From Nephromyces sp. MM_2019 (lineage: Eukaryota; Apicomplexa; Aconoidasida; Nephromycida): a stretch of 46,536 nt of DNA. The notes under the pieces are model-generated. The model did not search any database and was not told the DNA's origin. It saw only the letters and a program-made list of their open reading frames with translations. Both the position numbers and the translations under genes were made by a program. This document shows positions 25,201 through 35,400 of this stretch, one piece after another. The stretch covers positions 5,725-52,260 of the forward strand of contig JADHZB010001319.1 of assembly GCA_015657535.1 (NCBI GenBank), in the 5' to 3' direction. Numbering within the stretch: the first letter of the stretch is position 1; each line of letters begins with the position of its first letter.

Positions 25201-25544
25201 CACGCAGAGAAGCAACCTTTCGTATATTCTTTTCTGTGGAAGGAGTGAGGTCTTCAACAGGAAAGCTCTATTACAGCGCTAAGTTTAATGCGATAAGCCT
25301 TCATGAAAAGCAGCAGCAGGTTGATGCAGGGCTCATGAAGTCCTTTGTTAGAAGTGTAGTGACACCACTTGTCAGGCGGATGCAAGCAGGTGCCGAAGTT
25401 ACGCGATAAAATTTAACTTCTACTTCAATTTACGATAAGCCAACTGATTTTTTTTAAAGATATCGATACCTTATACCGCGTATTAGAATAGAGGCTGGAG
25501 GAAATCCTAAATAGCAAGCTACACTGGTTGTAGAAAAAAATATT
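22241..25544. other. Divergent intergenic region with possible unrecognised + strand exons
   Basis: RPB9 (-) and the CPW-WPC gene (+) are transcribed away from this 3.3-kb interval, so promoters for both are expected here; none is visible by eye. 22.25-23.4 kb shows nothing. From 23.77 to 25.41 kb several + strand segments look protein-like and are flanked by GT and AG sites; they are listed as one tentative gene. Confidence 0.5.
23772..25409 (+). CDS. Tentative unrecognised multi-exon gene
   Basis: Candidate coding pieces on the + strand: 23776-24014 (starts MLPSSYKLVANLLAQLFEFI); about 24262-24370 ending at a GTAGCT donor (LKAYFKMLWCRLKAFHQYSR); about 24591-24760; about 25072-25140 (ANATDEFSLEIANRC); and 25208-25409 ending in TAA (contains LHEKQQQVDAGLMKSFV). 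I could not join them with consistent phases and recognise no domain. The last piece sits 135 bp before the first exon of the CPW-WPC gene. Short-intron architecture like the neighbours makes a real gene plausible, but some pieces may be chance. Confidence 0.27.
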
Positions 25545-28500
25545 ATGTTGCCATGCGGAGCATCGCTCGACAAAAGGAATGGAGAAACGGACACGTGGGA
25601 TATGTGTTGCAGTTGCTTCAAAAGCCACTTTACAAAGTTCTTAGTAACATACATGGGACTCTGTATCGTGTTTAGTGCTGTGGGCGAGAGCAATTTGGAC
25701 TCTCAGGGACGCAGCGGGGTATATCAGATGGATATATTGGCTAGGCCAATAAAATTACTTGAACCAAATAAAGGTTACACATGGGAAATACCCACCGAAG
25801 CTGAGACTGGCAGAGTAGGCTACGCAGTTCCTCATCATGCTCCCTATACACCCAGCAGTCTCGCGGATGGTGCTGATGTGCAATCACCAGTGGTAAAAGA
25901 GCTACTGGGAACAAACATCAGCTATGGAACGACATATTTGCTAAGTGGCAAGCCTTTAAACAAAGCGGAAATTTCGAATGCTCAAAAAAGACAAGGTCTC
26001 TAATTGCAACCAAACCATAGTGGCTAAAATATACTTCTGTTACTCTAGTGAATCGAAAATTAACCAAACAACTTCGATTATGTATTATTTTACTTCCTTA
26101 GGACGTAAGGCAATTATGCCTAGCCCTAGCGTATATAGCTCCGAGTTGTCCCAACCAAACCGATTGCAAATTCCCCATGAAACTAAGGGAAATATAAAAG
26201 CTGCACGGATTTCAGCAGCTTCTCATCAAAGGCCACCACCGAAGATGGAGCCTGCAGGCTACATTCCTCCAATGATACCCATTCCAAAGGCGATAAATAT
26301 CAACGCGGGTATTCTCTTGTAGCACATTTTTTTACCCACCAACATCTGAGAATTTGCCGCGAAATATATATATTTAGCGAAAAATAAAAAGTAATACACG
26401 TTGGGGTTACTTTCCAAAAGCAGTGTAATCACTCTTGCCTCCTTGAACTGCAGTGATATCAACGCCTTAGTTGGTCAATTGGGAGGTAAATCAAAAAGAG
26501 ACATGCAGCAAGAATAAGCTCCGTAACTACTTGCATTATAGGGGGACTTGGAGGCTTTCGACTGGAGTACTTCTGCTTACAAAGTTATCCAAGTTCCGCA
26601 AAAATTATGTTTTTCCTGTTTGCAGCTTGCCTACCTGGAGACTGCCGACTTCGCAGCTGCCAAATTTCACGCTACCCTTAGCCTCAGTATCCTTGCCATC
26701 CAGCTTAATAAAAGTAATGAAGCAGGATAATACCGTAATCAAACAGTCCAACACACAGGGACTAGATCTGAGTTGCAACCGTGATTACAGTGCACCCTGC
26801 CCGAGTGGTTTGAGAGTCATTTTAACAGTAACGCAGCCTGCAAAGATAAAATATTTTCATTCAGGCTGGAAGGTGCAAGGGAAGAGCACATGTATCGCGC
26901 CAAGGTACGCGAATTCACAGCTATTGACATATACATTGGAATGGGCTCATGATAAGTTCAGGCACTATAATGGACCATGCCCTCGTAGTATAAGCTTGCA
27001 AATGTCAATTGATGAAAAGCAGCAAATAGCTCCTGATTGTAAAAGTAGGTCCTAGACAACTAAACTTTTTTAAAGGCTGCATCCATCTACCCCAAGCTTC
27101 GATTTTAAACCAATCCGAAAACTGAAATTATGCAAAATATGGATGGAATGCCTTTTAGTTAAATGGCCCTGCATGGAAGACCCTTGCAGAAAGTTCGGTG
27201 GGAGCGATTACGAGGGTAATTAGAAAGTTAAAAATATCATTATAAAGGGGCAAAAGCATATGTCTAATCTTCCCATAGGCGAAACATGCCCCAGTAATTG
27301 AGCTCACACTATACACAGCCTAAAAAAAAATAAACTTTTTTGAAATAATATCTTTTTCAGCTGGCTGGAGACTTCTGGATGTTTGTATCGCCCCCAAGTA
27401 CTTACAAGTATTTCTTGCATACAAAGTCTAGACTTACTCCCTACAAAAACAGGTCTTACACAGGAAGCTGCGCAAAAAGAAAGGTATTGCCACCAGTATT
27501 TCATGGATCCACACAATCCACATTTAAAGTAATAATAATGCTCACAGGATTTTTCATTTCTCTCTGCCGAACAAAAAGAGCGCTTTTCTATTCGGTGCAA
27601 AGTAGTAAGGCTCTTTAGGTGCTAAAAAAACAGGAAAATACGATAGTTTACTTCGAAAATATAGCAATGGCCATGCCATGAAAAATTATGCGGTTTGAGT
27701 AACCTTGGGTAGCTTCTTCGGAAATCGCCAGTGTATTTGTATTTTTACAGAGCAAGACTTTTCGAGAACTTGCCCAAAAGGTTTGAAGGTGCTACGCTAA
27801 AACCAATTTTTTTCATTTTTGCTTGGATTTTCCATTAGGCTGGAAATATATAATATCCAGTGATGAGTGCTGGTATCCTGGAGATTTGAAAGTTCCCCGG
27901 AAAGGAAAACTTGCAAAAGCAAGCATGATGTCACCACAGGTTTACACCAAATAAGATAAAGCTCGCATTTCAAATAAAGATTAACCACTTTTCCCACAGG
28001 AAAGGAAAAAGTTGGCAAAAAGTCAAGGCATCGAATGGCCATGCAAGTATGTAACGTCAACGGTGCTTCAAATGCCCTAACAACACTGCTGCTCTATTAG
28101 GAGCGACCTATTCCATTGCACTCCGGGATATACCAACTTTCCTTGCCCTGAAGTATGAAAATTACTTTCAATGGCGTGATGGTTCTATTAGCTAAAGATG
28201 TGGCGATCCTTTTCAGAATTGGATCAATATCATGGACAGCGGCGCTTGTCGAGCTCCACCAGGTATTATGAATGCATTATGTGGATGCTAACTCAATAAC
28301 ATAGGGAGTAAAATCGTTAAGTGGAGCAATGCCTCTAATTTCCAGGTGTATTACTCCCATAATAGTATTGCTTTATTCTCTTAGATTGCATTTCAGAGCA
28401 AAAACGCTCTTTAAATTAATTAATTAAAGCTGAAATACTATGACTAAGGGTATTTTCTGTGCACGCTGCAGGATATAAGGTCACCGAGCAGTGCCCCTAT

Positions 28501-29364
28501 GTAATGCATTTTGATTTTTGGACTATCAAGGACAAGGAAGATTTTTCCTTAAAATGTGGTGCTCCATGGGAATGTGAAAGTGAGTAATAATTTGCTGTGC
28601 AAAGGGGTATCAAATCAAAATAAACTCTCTAGGCGACTCTTCTCGCGATTTCGAGCGGTGTCCCTTGCTGTGGGTCCAAGCGCCCTCAGAGTCAGACCAG
28701 GTACTAAATATCTTGTAAATTCACTTTTTGTAAAGCCGCATCCCGTTTGAAAATTTGAGGAGTTGCTTACCATGCAGCTGCTGTGTAAAGGGGGACCTAC
28801 CTACGTTGGGCCATGTAAAGGGGTTCGGAACTTAACGGGAATGCAGAAGAGCCAGCTTCAGCTGTTTGAGCAAGCTTGCGAGGTTATGGGGTGAAAAAAC
28901 TTTTTCCTGTTACTGACAAAGTTGCTTTTTATTTACAGGTTCAATTTCCAGCAAAGCAGAAGCAGCTTGAAACTACATCGTTTACTATAGGTAACTAGGC
29001 AGAAACCTGAAGCAGAATTTTTTATCAGCATACGTGTTGAGCTCAGATGAAAAAAAAATGTTTGCTGGGACAGCAGGTATGACAAAAAAATCTTATGCGT
29101 CTCAGTCTTTCCTCTTTTTTCTAAACAAAAAAAGACCCCTGTTGCAGCTAATTTTCACCAAAGCATAGGGTAAGATTCCCATTCGTCTGGACCACAAAGG
29201 TTTAGTGAGCTGTTCGCCTGGACCACTTAAATAGATACCCTCTCTGCCCTGATTACTGTTCAATGCAGTAAATTGATCCTAAGTAGTTACAATTGGAAAA
29301 TAGCACCTCTTACTTGGGATAGGAACAACGAGGAATTTTGCTTGAAACTGAAAAATTATATTTT
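25545..29364 (+). CDS. Secreted CPW-WPC domain protein with five tandem domains (3' end not resolved)
   Basis: Cysteine-rich family of Apicomplexa, linked in Plasmodium to the ookinete surface. Exon 1 (25545-25995; alternative ATG 25602) encodes a signal-peptide-like LVTYMGLCIVFSAVGE; 26102-26308 is Pro-rich. Splicing at 26309-26770 is unresolved; one route enters domain 1 at about 26766. Then: ...-26807, 26865-26904, 26962-27044, 27159-27215, 27279-27293, 27361-27397, 27453-27483, 27548-27601, 27665-27698, 27751-27780, 27839-27939, 28000-28046, 28101-28152, 28217-28262, 28472-28579, 28633-28700, 28778-28882, 28939-28990, 29047-29076, 29148-29169, 29269-29364. All phases agree. Domain 1 reads CNRDYSAPCPSGW, CIAPR, HYNGPC, CKIKWPC; domain 2 CPTGW, CIAPKSYTGSC, CKQWPC; domain 3 DFSRTCPKGW, IEWPC; domain 4 GYTNFPCPENW, CRAPPGY, PWEC; domain 5 DFERCPLLW, CKGGPTYVGPC, then FPA instead of WPC. 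The last exon ends at a GTGAGA donor, so coding continues. Confidence 0.9.
27279..27293 (+). other. 15-nt microexon of the CPW-WPC gene
   Basis: GCGAAACATGCCCCA lies between TCCCATAG and GTAATT. It encodes the ETCP of the second CPW-WPC domain and links DYEG to TGWRLLDVC with correct phase on both sides (1 in, 1 out). It supplies the conserved CP of the CPW motif, so leaving it out would break domain 2. Confidence 0.85.
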
Positions 29365-30312
29365 GTGAGACACAGAAATCGATTACGAACTCATTGGATC
29401 TGATGGGCTCATATAAACATATTAGTTGTATAGGTAAAATCGACTTCATCAGCGTTGCACTGCTTGAGCTTTGCTACAGAAAAAACTTGCAGCTAGTAAA
29501 CTGATGTGCATGCTGAAGCTTATGCTGTTTTAAACTATCAAGAATAGGAATTGCATATAAATTTTTATGGATTCCTAATGTAAAGCAGGCTTTCAAATTT
29601 ACTGCAAAAGCATATGAATTAAGCTCAGGGAAAATTTCTTCCTCAATCATCTATAGAAAGAATCCCTACAAGAAGAAAATCTTACAGCTAGGCAATCAAG
29701 CTCAAGTATGGTGGAAACATAAAAATGAATGATTTTCAGGTGAAACCTTTTTGAAAAGCCCTTTAAGCGATAGCATGGCCAGTGTCGTATATTTCAGTGA
29801 AATGAAGGAATTCGAATGTTAACGCAGGCTAAAACATATTTTTTTAAGCCGTGCTGTTATTCCTCGAGTAGCATTATCGTTCATAAGATGTTCAGAATAT
29901 GTTGCAACTTGCTACGGCGTTCACACGCTGAGCTTATTTGTTTAAAAAATCTTTATCACTTTGTAGTAACATTAGGATGCTGAATAAGCTGTTTTCAAGC
30001 AGTGCAATCGGTGTTGCTTCCTATGATAGACGGGGGGCCTTAGGCTTCTATAGAGTGCAAACCTTATCCCACGAAGAAAAATACATGCATATGCCCACAA
30101 AATTAAGGCCTCTAATACACAAGATTGCTGTTGGGCATATTTTTTAAACTTATATTCAGCATATTTGAGAATAACCTGAAGTACTAATTCCAATAAACTA
30201 TTTACCCAGGTCATTGAATTTTCCTCAATCGGTCCTATCTTGTGTTTCCTACCTACTTCTTATCTTTTTCCTGTAAAAAATAAAGACTTTTGTAGCTTCT
30301 GGCTTCCTGCAC
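29365..30312 (+). other. Probable further exons, not resolved
   Basis: The last CPW-WPC exon ends here in an open phase, so at least one more exon must follow. Candidates on the + strand: around 29627-29710 (KISSSIIYRKNPYKKKILQL), around 29743-29820 (ETFLKSPLSDSMASVVYF) and 29974-30150 (IGVASYDRRGALGFYRVQTL). Their phases cannot be linked with confidence. They could belong to the CPW-WPC gene or to the gene ending at 30716. Confidence 0.4.
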
Positions 30313-30716
30313 ATGACAGTAGTACCTAAACGATATAGTGCCTACTCTCCAGGAGGAATGAGTAGACAAAGGATGAGATGCGCAGCAGATCCATTGATAA
30401 TTAAATATGGTAAGTGAAGAAAAAAAACTTTCTATGTCGGGTGGAATAAGTTTTTTCTTATTGTTTAGGTTTAACTGCTGAAAAAAAGCAAGTAATTGTG
30501 GTAAACCCAAGAATAGTTATGTTTGGCGTGATTTCTTCTGTCATAAAAAGAAGAGCTGACAAGCAAATTTTATGGACACTTCTGGGGAATCAAGCAGGCA
30601 CGCCCGCGTGGTCAAGATCCTTCAATTTTAGACATAACGTTAGGCAGGTTTTATTTCACCAAATTTCGAACTATATTGGCCGCACTGTGATTCAGGTGTT
30701 TCCCCAGTTTTTTTAG
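30313..30716 (+). CDS. C-terminal coding exons of unknown protein
   Basis: Two exons, 30313-30409 and 30469-30716, joined through a strong GTAAGT donor and a 59-bp intron of the same size as those of the CPW-WPC gene. The joined frame runs from ATG (MTVVPKRYSAYSPGG) through ADPLIIKYGLTAEKKQVIVV and WTLLGNQAGTPAWSRS to a TAG after VFPQFF; 114 aa if the ATG is the start. The frame is open upstream of the ATG, so this may be the 3' end of a longer gene, possibly the CPW-WPC gene itself, whose last resolved exon is 0.95 kb upstream. No domain recognised. Confidence 0.5.
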
Positions 30717-31301
30717 TTTCTTACCGGTGGCCTCTAATTTTAATGAACATCATGAGGTATCAGGTAGTAGCGGTCTACGGGGCTAGCAGCTGTGTATGCA
30801 ACGCACATGGGGCATACCCTTGGGAATTCCAAAGCCCCCGGGCCCAGTTTAGGGGCATCGCATAGCAAGCTTACGCAAAGATATCAGTAACAAGGGGGAA
30901 ACCGTGTATCAGCATGGGATATTTTCTTCCCTACTTCTCGTGGCAAACATTCCCTCTCTTGAAATTAAATGCTAGTTTAATGGAGGTTTCACCCTGTCGG
31001 TTAAAACATTAGAGGAACCTCTATGCGCCTTCCTAACATTTCTCCATACTCACAATTTCGGTTGATGTAATACTTCATTGCTCAACGAATTTTTGCACCG
31101 CAGAAAACTTTTTTGTTGGCAACCACTGTATGCACGCTTTTTGCAATTTGTATAGAATTGAGTGTATAAGGTATACTATGGCTGCTAGTTAACTTCTGCA
31201 TCCCACCGGCCTGATACGCAGGTTCTCCGTGCTTTTTATGTATTCTTGGTGTTACTTCATACTCTTCATGCTTTCCTGACTACGCCATCTCCAAGATAAG
31301 A

Positions 31302-31503
31302 TGATTCCTAGGGTTTGGTAGAAGCTTGACAAATTCTTTCGGATTTTATGGGAAGATTCTCAACTATTGGTGGAAACTTGACGAATTCTTTTGGTTTTAT
31401 AGGATGATTCCCATGGATTGGTAGAAGCTCGATGAATTGTTTACGATTTTACGTGATGATTCCCAATGATTGGTAGAAGTTCAACGAATTATTTGGGATT
31501 TTC
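31302..31503. repeat. 51-52 bp tandem repeat, four diverged copies
   Basis: The conserved core GATTGGTAGAAGCTTGACGA recurs with its G-G-T at 31317, 31369, 31420 and 31472, giving spacings of 52, 51 and 52 bp. Each copy continues AATTCTTTCGGATTTTA-like and then TGATTCCC-like. Copies differ by several substitutions, so the array is old. It is unrelated to the GT repeats and lies between genes. Confidence 0.85.
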
Positions 31504-31650
31504 AGTTGTGTTTTCATCGCATAGTCATATGAATAACTTTTTTATTTCCAAGATTTCGTCGGTGGTCTTTTCCCGGTTAGTAACTGCTGCCGAACTTGAG
31601 CGCTTCTTTTTGCTTGATTTGATGTTTTAGTGCAGGAATCCGTGACGATC

Positions 31651-31947
31651 TCATTTGTTGATTAAGGTTAGTATCGCAATATCAGGGTTATCGTATAATA
31701 GCCAGAGTATATCGGCTGTGATTTTTGTTGCTTCTGCTTTCCGCTGAAACGGCACTATTGGGTTCTTATATCGGGGCTGCACTTTTCGGAGCTTCCATAG
31801 TGTGTGGCATGGAATGTACTTTTTACCTTCAAGTGAAGTAGAAATAATCGAAGTCCTCTGAGGCATTTCTTCTTCCGAATCTAATGGCTTTTGATGGATG
31901 AGCTTGCCAGTAAAATTTTGCTTTACTTTTTCCGGGGAACAGCACAT
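31651..31947 (-). CDS. Hypothetical 98-codon open frame
   Basis: Starts MCCSPEKVKQNFTGKLIHQK and ends with TGA after LLYDNPDIAILTLINK. Amino-acid use is balanced, with many Lys, Arg and Ile and no repeat bias, which makes it more protein-like than most frames here. There is no recognisable domain and no close neighbour on the same strand. It could be a small gene, an exon of a larger one, or a remnant of a mobile element; I see nothing that decides between these. Confidence 0.3.
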   Translation of the reverse strand: MCCSPEKVKQNFTGKLIHQKPLDSEEEMPQRTSIISTSLEGKKYIPCHTLWKLRKVQPRYKNPIVPFQRKAEATKITADILWLLYDNPDIAILTLINK

Positions 31948-32453
31948 TTAAAGTCTACCGGTTGCCATTCCTTAGAGGGTAGCACATTCCGAGTAATTCC
32001 TAAGAATATTAGTTCCAGCGATTTTTCCCTCACGCTGAACGTATTGAAGCATTTTACGAGACTGCTGTTAGTGTACTCTAGTTAGTATAAGGCAGCGATG
32101 ATAGCACAATGCGAACAGCAGTTTTTGTAGTCCCCACTGGCTTAAATACTTGTAAAGTATATAACAACCTGGAGAAATCTTGAATTCATGTTGATGAAAG
32201 TAAAGTGATGAAATTTTTAAGTAGCTTAAGCTCTCAAGTTTTTCTGTTTCACTGAATCCTTGGTATTACTTTTATCGTGCAGTCATTATCAAGTATATTC
32301 CTCAAAATCATCCTAAATACTTTGCAAAAATCTTTGTTTTTGCTGCGATTCTCAACATTCTACGCCCTAGGGAGATTTCTCAGGAAATATTGCAAGACTT
32401 GAGCTTTTTTAAAAGATGGAAAGTGTGTGATGTCGCTTGTAGCATAGAGTCCG

Positions 32454-35400
32454 ATGTGCACAAGGAGCATGAAAGTGTGCATATATTTTGCTTCGAGGAG
32501 CAGAAGTGGATTTTTGGCGGTTAATCAATGGCTATTCCTTAATCTTGTCACTTTTTTCTTTTTATGCTCATTGAGTGGAACCATAGATAAACGATATGGC
32601 GATCTGATGCGGAGGAACTGCGCGGTTAAAGATCATGAGCTCTTTTTTCAGGCCTGGAATGACGGTTGGGTGCAAGCCTTTGTGCATCCATCAGCAAGCT
32701 TGTACGATGCCAGCGATGGCATTGATCTTCATCCTGTAGAGAGGGGTGTAACAAGGGGCTTCAAGCCCCCTGAAAGGTTCGAGTTTCGGAGAGTTTATAA
32801 CGGCTCAAATGTTCCTTTTTTCTCAGTTTCACCTTTTGGCTTGCTGAGACCGCTTCGAATGAGGTTTCCGACTAAGAAGGAGCTTCATGGCGTAGCATCA
32901 CCACCTCGAGTTGTGGAAGCTGCTGGTATCATCAGATATAGAGATGAGGGGGAGGATGTGTGGGGAGTGCTTGGTAGGGGATGATTAGTTCTTTAGATAG
33001 ACGAAGGAATGGATATCCGGAGAGTGTTTAGTAATGGGTGATTAGTTTTTCAGAGAGATTTGTTGTTTAGGATGCACAGAAAATGCTATATAGAGGGCTC
33101 TCACTTCTTTATTTGTTTTAACCGACACACCGACAGTAGCCTGATTGCTGCTTTAATGAGTGAATCGGTATACTCTGTGTGTTGATTATCGTTTCGGTGG
33201 AATTCAATATTGTAAATAGTTGAAGCACTGGAGGATTTCCATTATTTGATAAAAATTCCTTTACACTGGTGATTTTTTCAACTTTTTCTCCGCGAATTCT
33301 CTCTCAAATGATAATGGGAGGGAAAGAGTTTTATTTGTAAGAGATAAATGTTTCTTCATTGATGTAATTATGCTTGAAGCTACTCCTTGAAAAAAGTAAT
33401 TTTTGGCAAATTCTTGCAGTTTTTTAAGCCTTTTTCTTCATTAAGTTTGAGTTTCTTCTCCTTTATAGTGGATAGTGAATGAAATTTTAACCCAGGGAGG
33501 TGTATGTTGTAGAGGTATAGGAAGAGAAGCTTACGGAGTGATTTTGCAAGCGTCTCTTTCTGCTTGATTTTTGGAGTGAAAAGCTTTTTTTCGCTTGCAG
33601 CCTTGTTGTCTGACCATCATCCTGCTGGTGTTTCTGGCGATGAAGAGGAAGGGCATCGTTTAAAGGGAAAGAGAGCTCAGCGGGGTGGTGAGGGAGGGAG
33701 AGCTCAGCGGAGCGATGAAGATATCACCCGTCATAGTGATGATGATCTTCACAGGCGTCCGGGTAAGGTCATTGAACGTATTGAAGGAGTTGAAGACAGC
33801 AAATTTTATGAGGCACCCTCATTGAAGCCTCTAATGGAGTTTCATTCAAATCAACAACAACTCTGGGATGGGTGAGCTTCTTGCGTTTTTGCTTGATTAG
33901 TGGAATTTTTATTCATTTGTAAAGTTGAAGAATTTTCACCTGCTTCTGCGAAAAGATAATATCAATGTGTGTGATAATTTACTACGTTTTGGGTAAAATT
34001 CGTTGAAAAATAAAGTTTTTTGATACCCTGAATAGCTTGAATTTCTGTCAGAAAACCATTTTCTTTGGCATTATATGTTGCTATTGGAAGTTTCACCAAT
34101 AAAACTGCAAGGAATTTGAGTAATTTTGAGGTTTTTTATAGTGAAAAATCAAGTTTCAACGGAAAATAGCCTGTCTTTGGTTAATTCGAGGAAAAATTCC
34201 GATTAATGAGGAGCTAGAAGAGGGAAATAATATAAAAGCATAGAGAATTAGAGGCAGGAAGTGAAAGAGATAGTGAGAGAGATAGTGAACGAGAGACAGA
34301 TAGGCAGAGAGGGAGAGCGTAACACACAGCGAGAGACTTTTTTGGCATATGAATAGAGAAATATAGCGAGAAACAAAGAGAGAGAAATGCAGTGCTCTGC
34401 ATAGACTCATCTATTCGCATGGTGTGTGTATACTGCAGATCCTCCTATGCTTAAATTTTTTCAAAGTTTCTTCTCAAGCGTTTACAAATCTTCTCTCTCC
34501 TCTCCGCTATTTTTCTGAAGCTCAACTTATTTTTCGTTGACGAGGGAGAGACTGAGTTAACCTTATTTTTCTCATCTTCTCTGAAGTGCAATTTAGTTGA
34601 TATTTCTGAGAAACATATACATACGGCTGATGATACTTTGAAAAATCGTCAAACTGCAAAATTGTGATTAGAATACTCTCGCATTTCAAGCTTCTTCCCA
34701 AGCGGGTTGATTGAATGATTTGGCTTACAGCGTAAGAATCTTTTAGCATGCTTTCCTTCATCGTAGTACTGATAATAAGTAGGTGTATCAAGATGTGAAG
34801 AGTAGCGCATGTACACTTTTCAAGTCTTCCAAAGTAATATATAGCTAGCCAGCATGGGCTTCTCCCGAATGAGTCGGTATGATAGCATACGACGTACCTT
34901 AACCTTGGCAAATATCAACTGTTATTCTCATACTGCTTCCTGGTGCGTGTGTGTGTAGGAGTGTAATTGTGTGTGCATTTATGTGCTCATACATGTTTGT
35001 GCTTGTCTTTATACTCATGAATTAGCAGGTTTATTGCATTTTTCCAACCAAAGCAGCAAACAAAACAGCCAAAAACCTTCGACATAGATATGTATGTGTC
35101 TCGTGTGTGTAGATAACTGCCCAAAAGACATACTTTCCAAGCCCACCATCCTCTTAACTTCTTTTGCTCTGCATTTCTCAGGGTTTTGGAGGAACCAGAG
35201 CTACCCTCCGGTAATAAACAGACTCTTAAGGCAGCTCCTGTCTCCCCTATTGAAGCTCATAAGCTCTCCACCATGAAAGAGGAAGAGCAGCAACACACTT
35301 TTCTTGAGTCTTCTCTGGATAGATCACGCCCGATTGGAGTTGGAAATTGGACTTTAGGTGATGTTATGCCTGAGAGAGTGCCCTTCATGGTGAATGTGCC

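Larger units (their letters stand above)
30717..32453. other. Intergenic region upstream of sufD
   Basis: 1.7 kb without a confident gene. It contains a four-copy 51-52 bp repeat (31302-31503) and a 98-codon minus-strand open frame (31651-31947), both listed. The sufD promoter should lie in the right-hand part; AT-rich stretches occur at 32160-32340 but no element can be named. Confidence 0.55.

Noticed and set aside
28305..28353. Extra exon SKIVKWSNASNFQ in the CPW-WPC gene
   Set aside because: Skipping it joins CRAPP directly to GYKVTEQC, which restores the C.AP..Y...C motif of the domain in phase.
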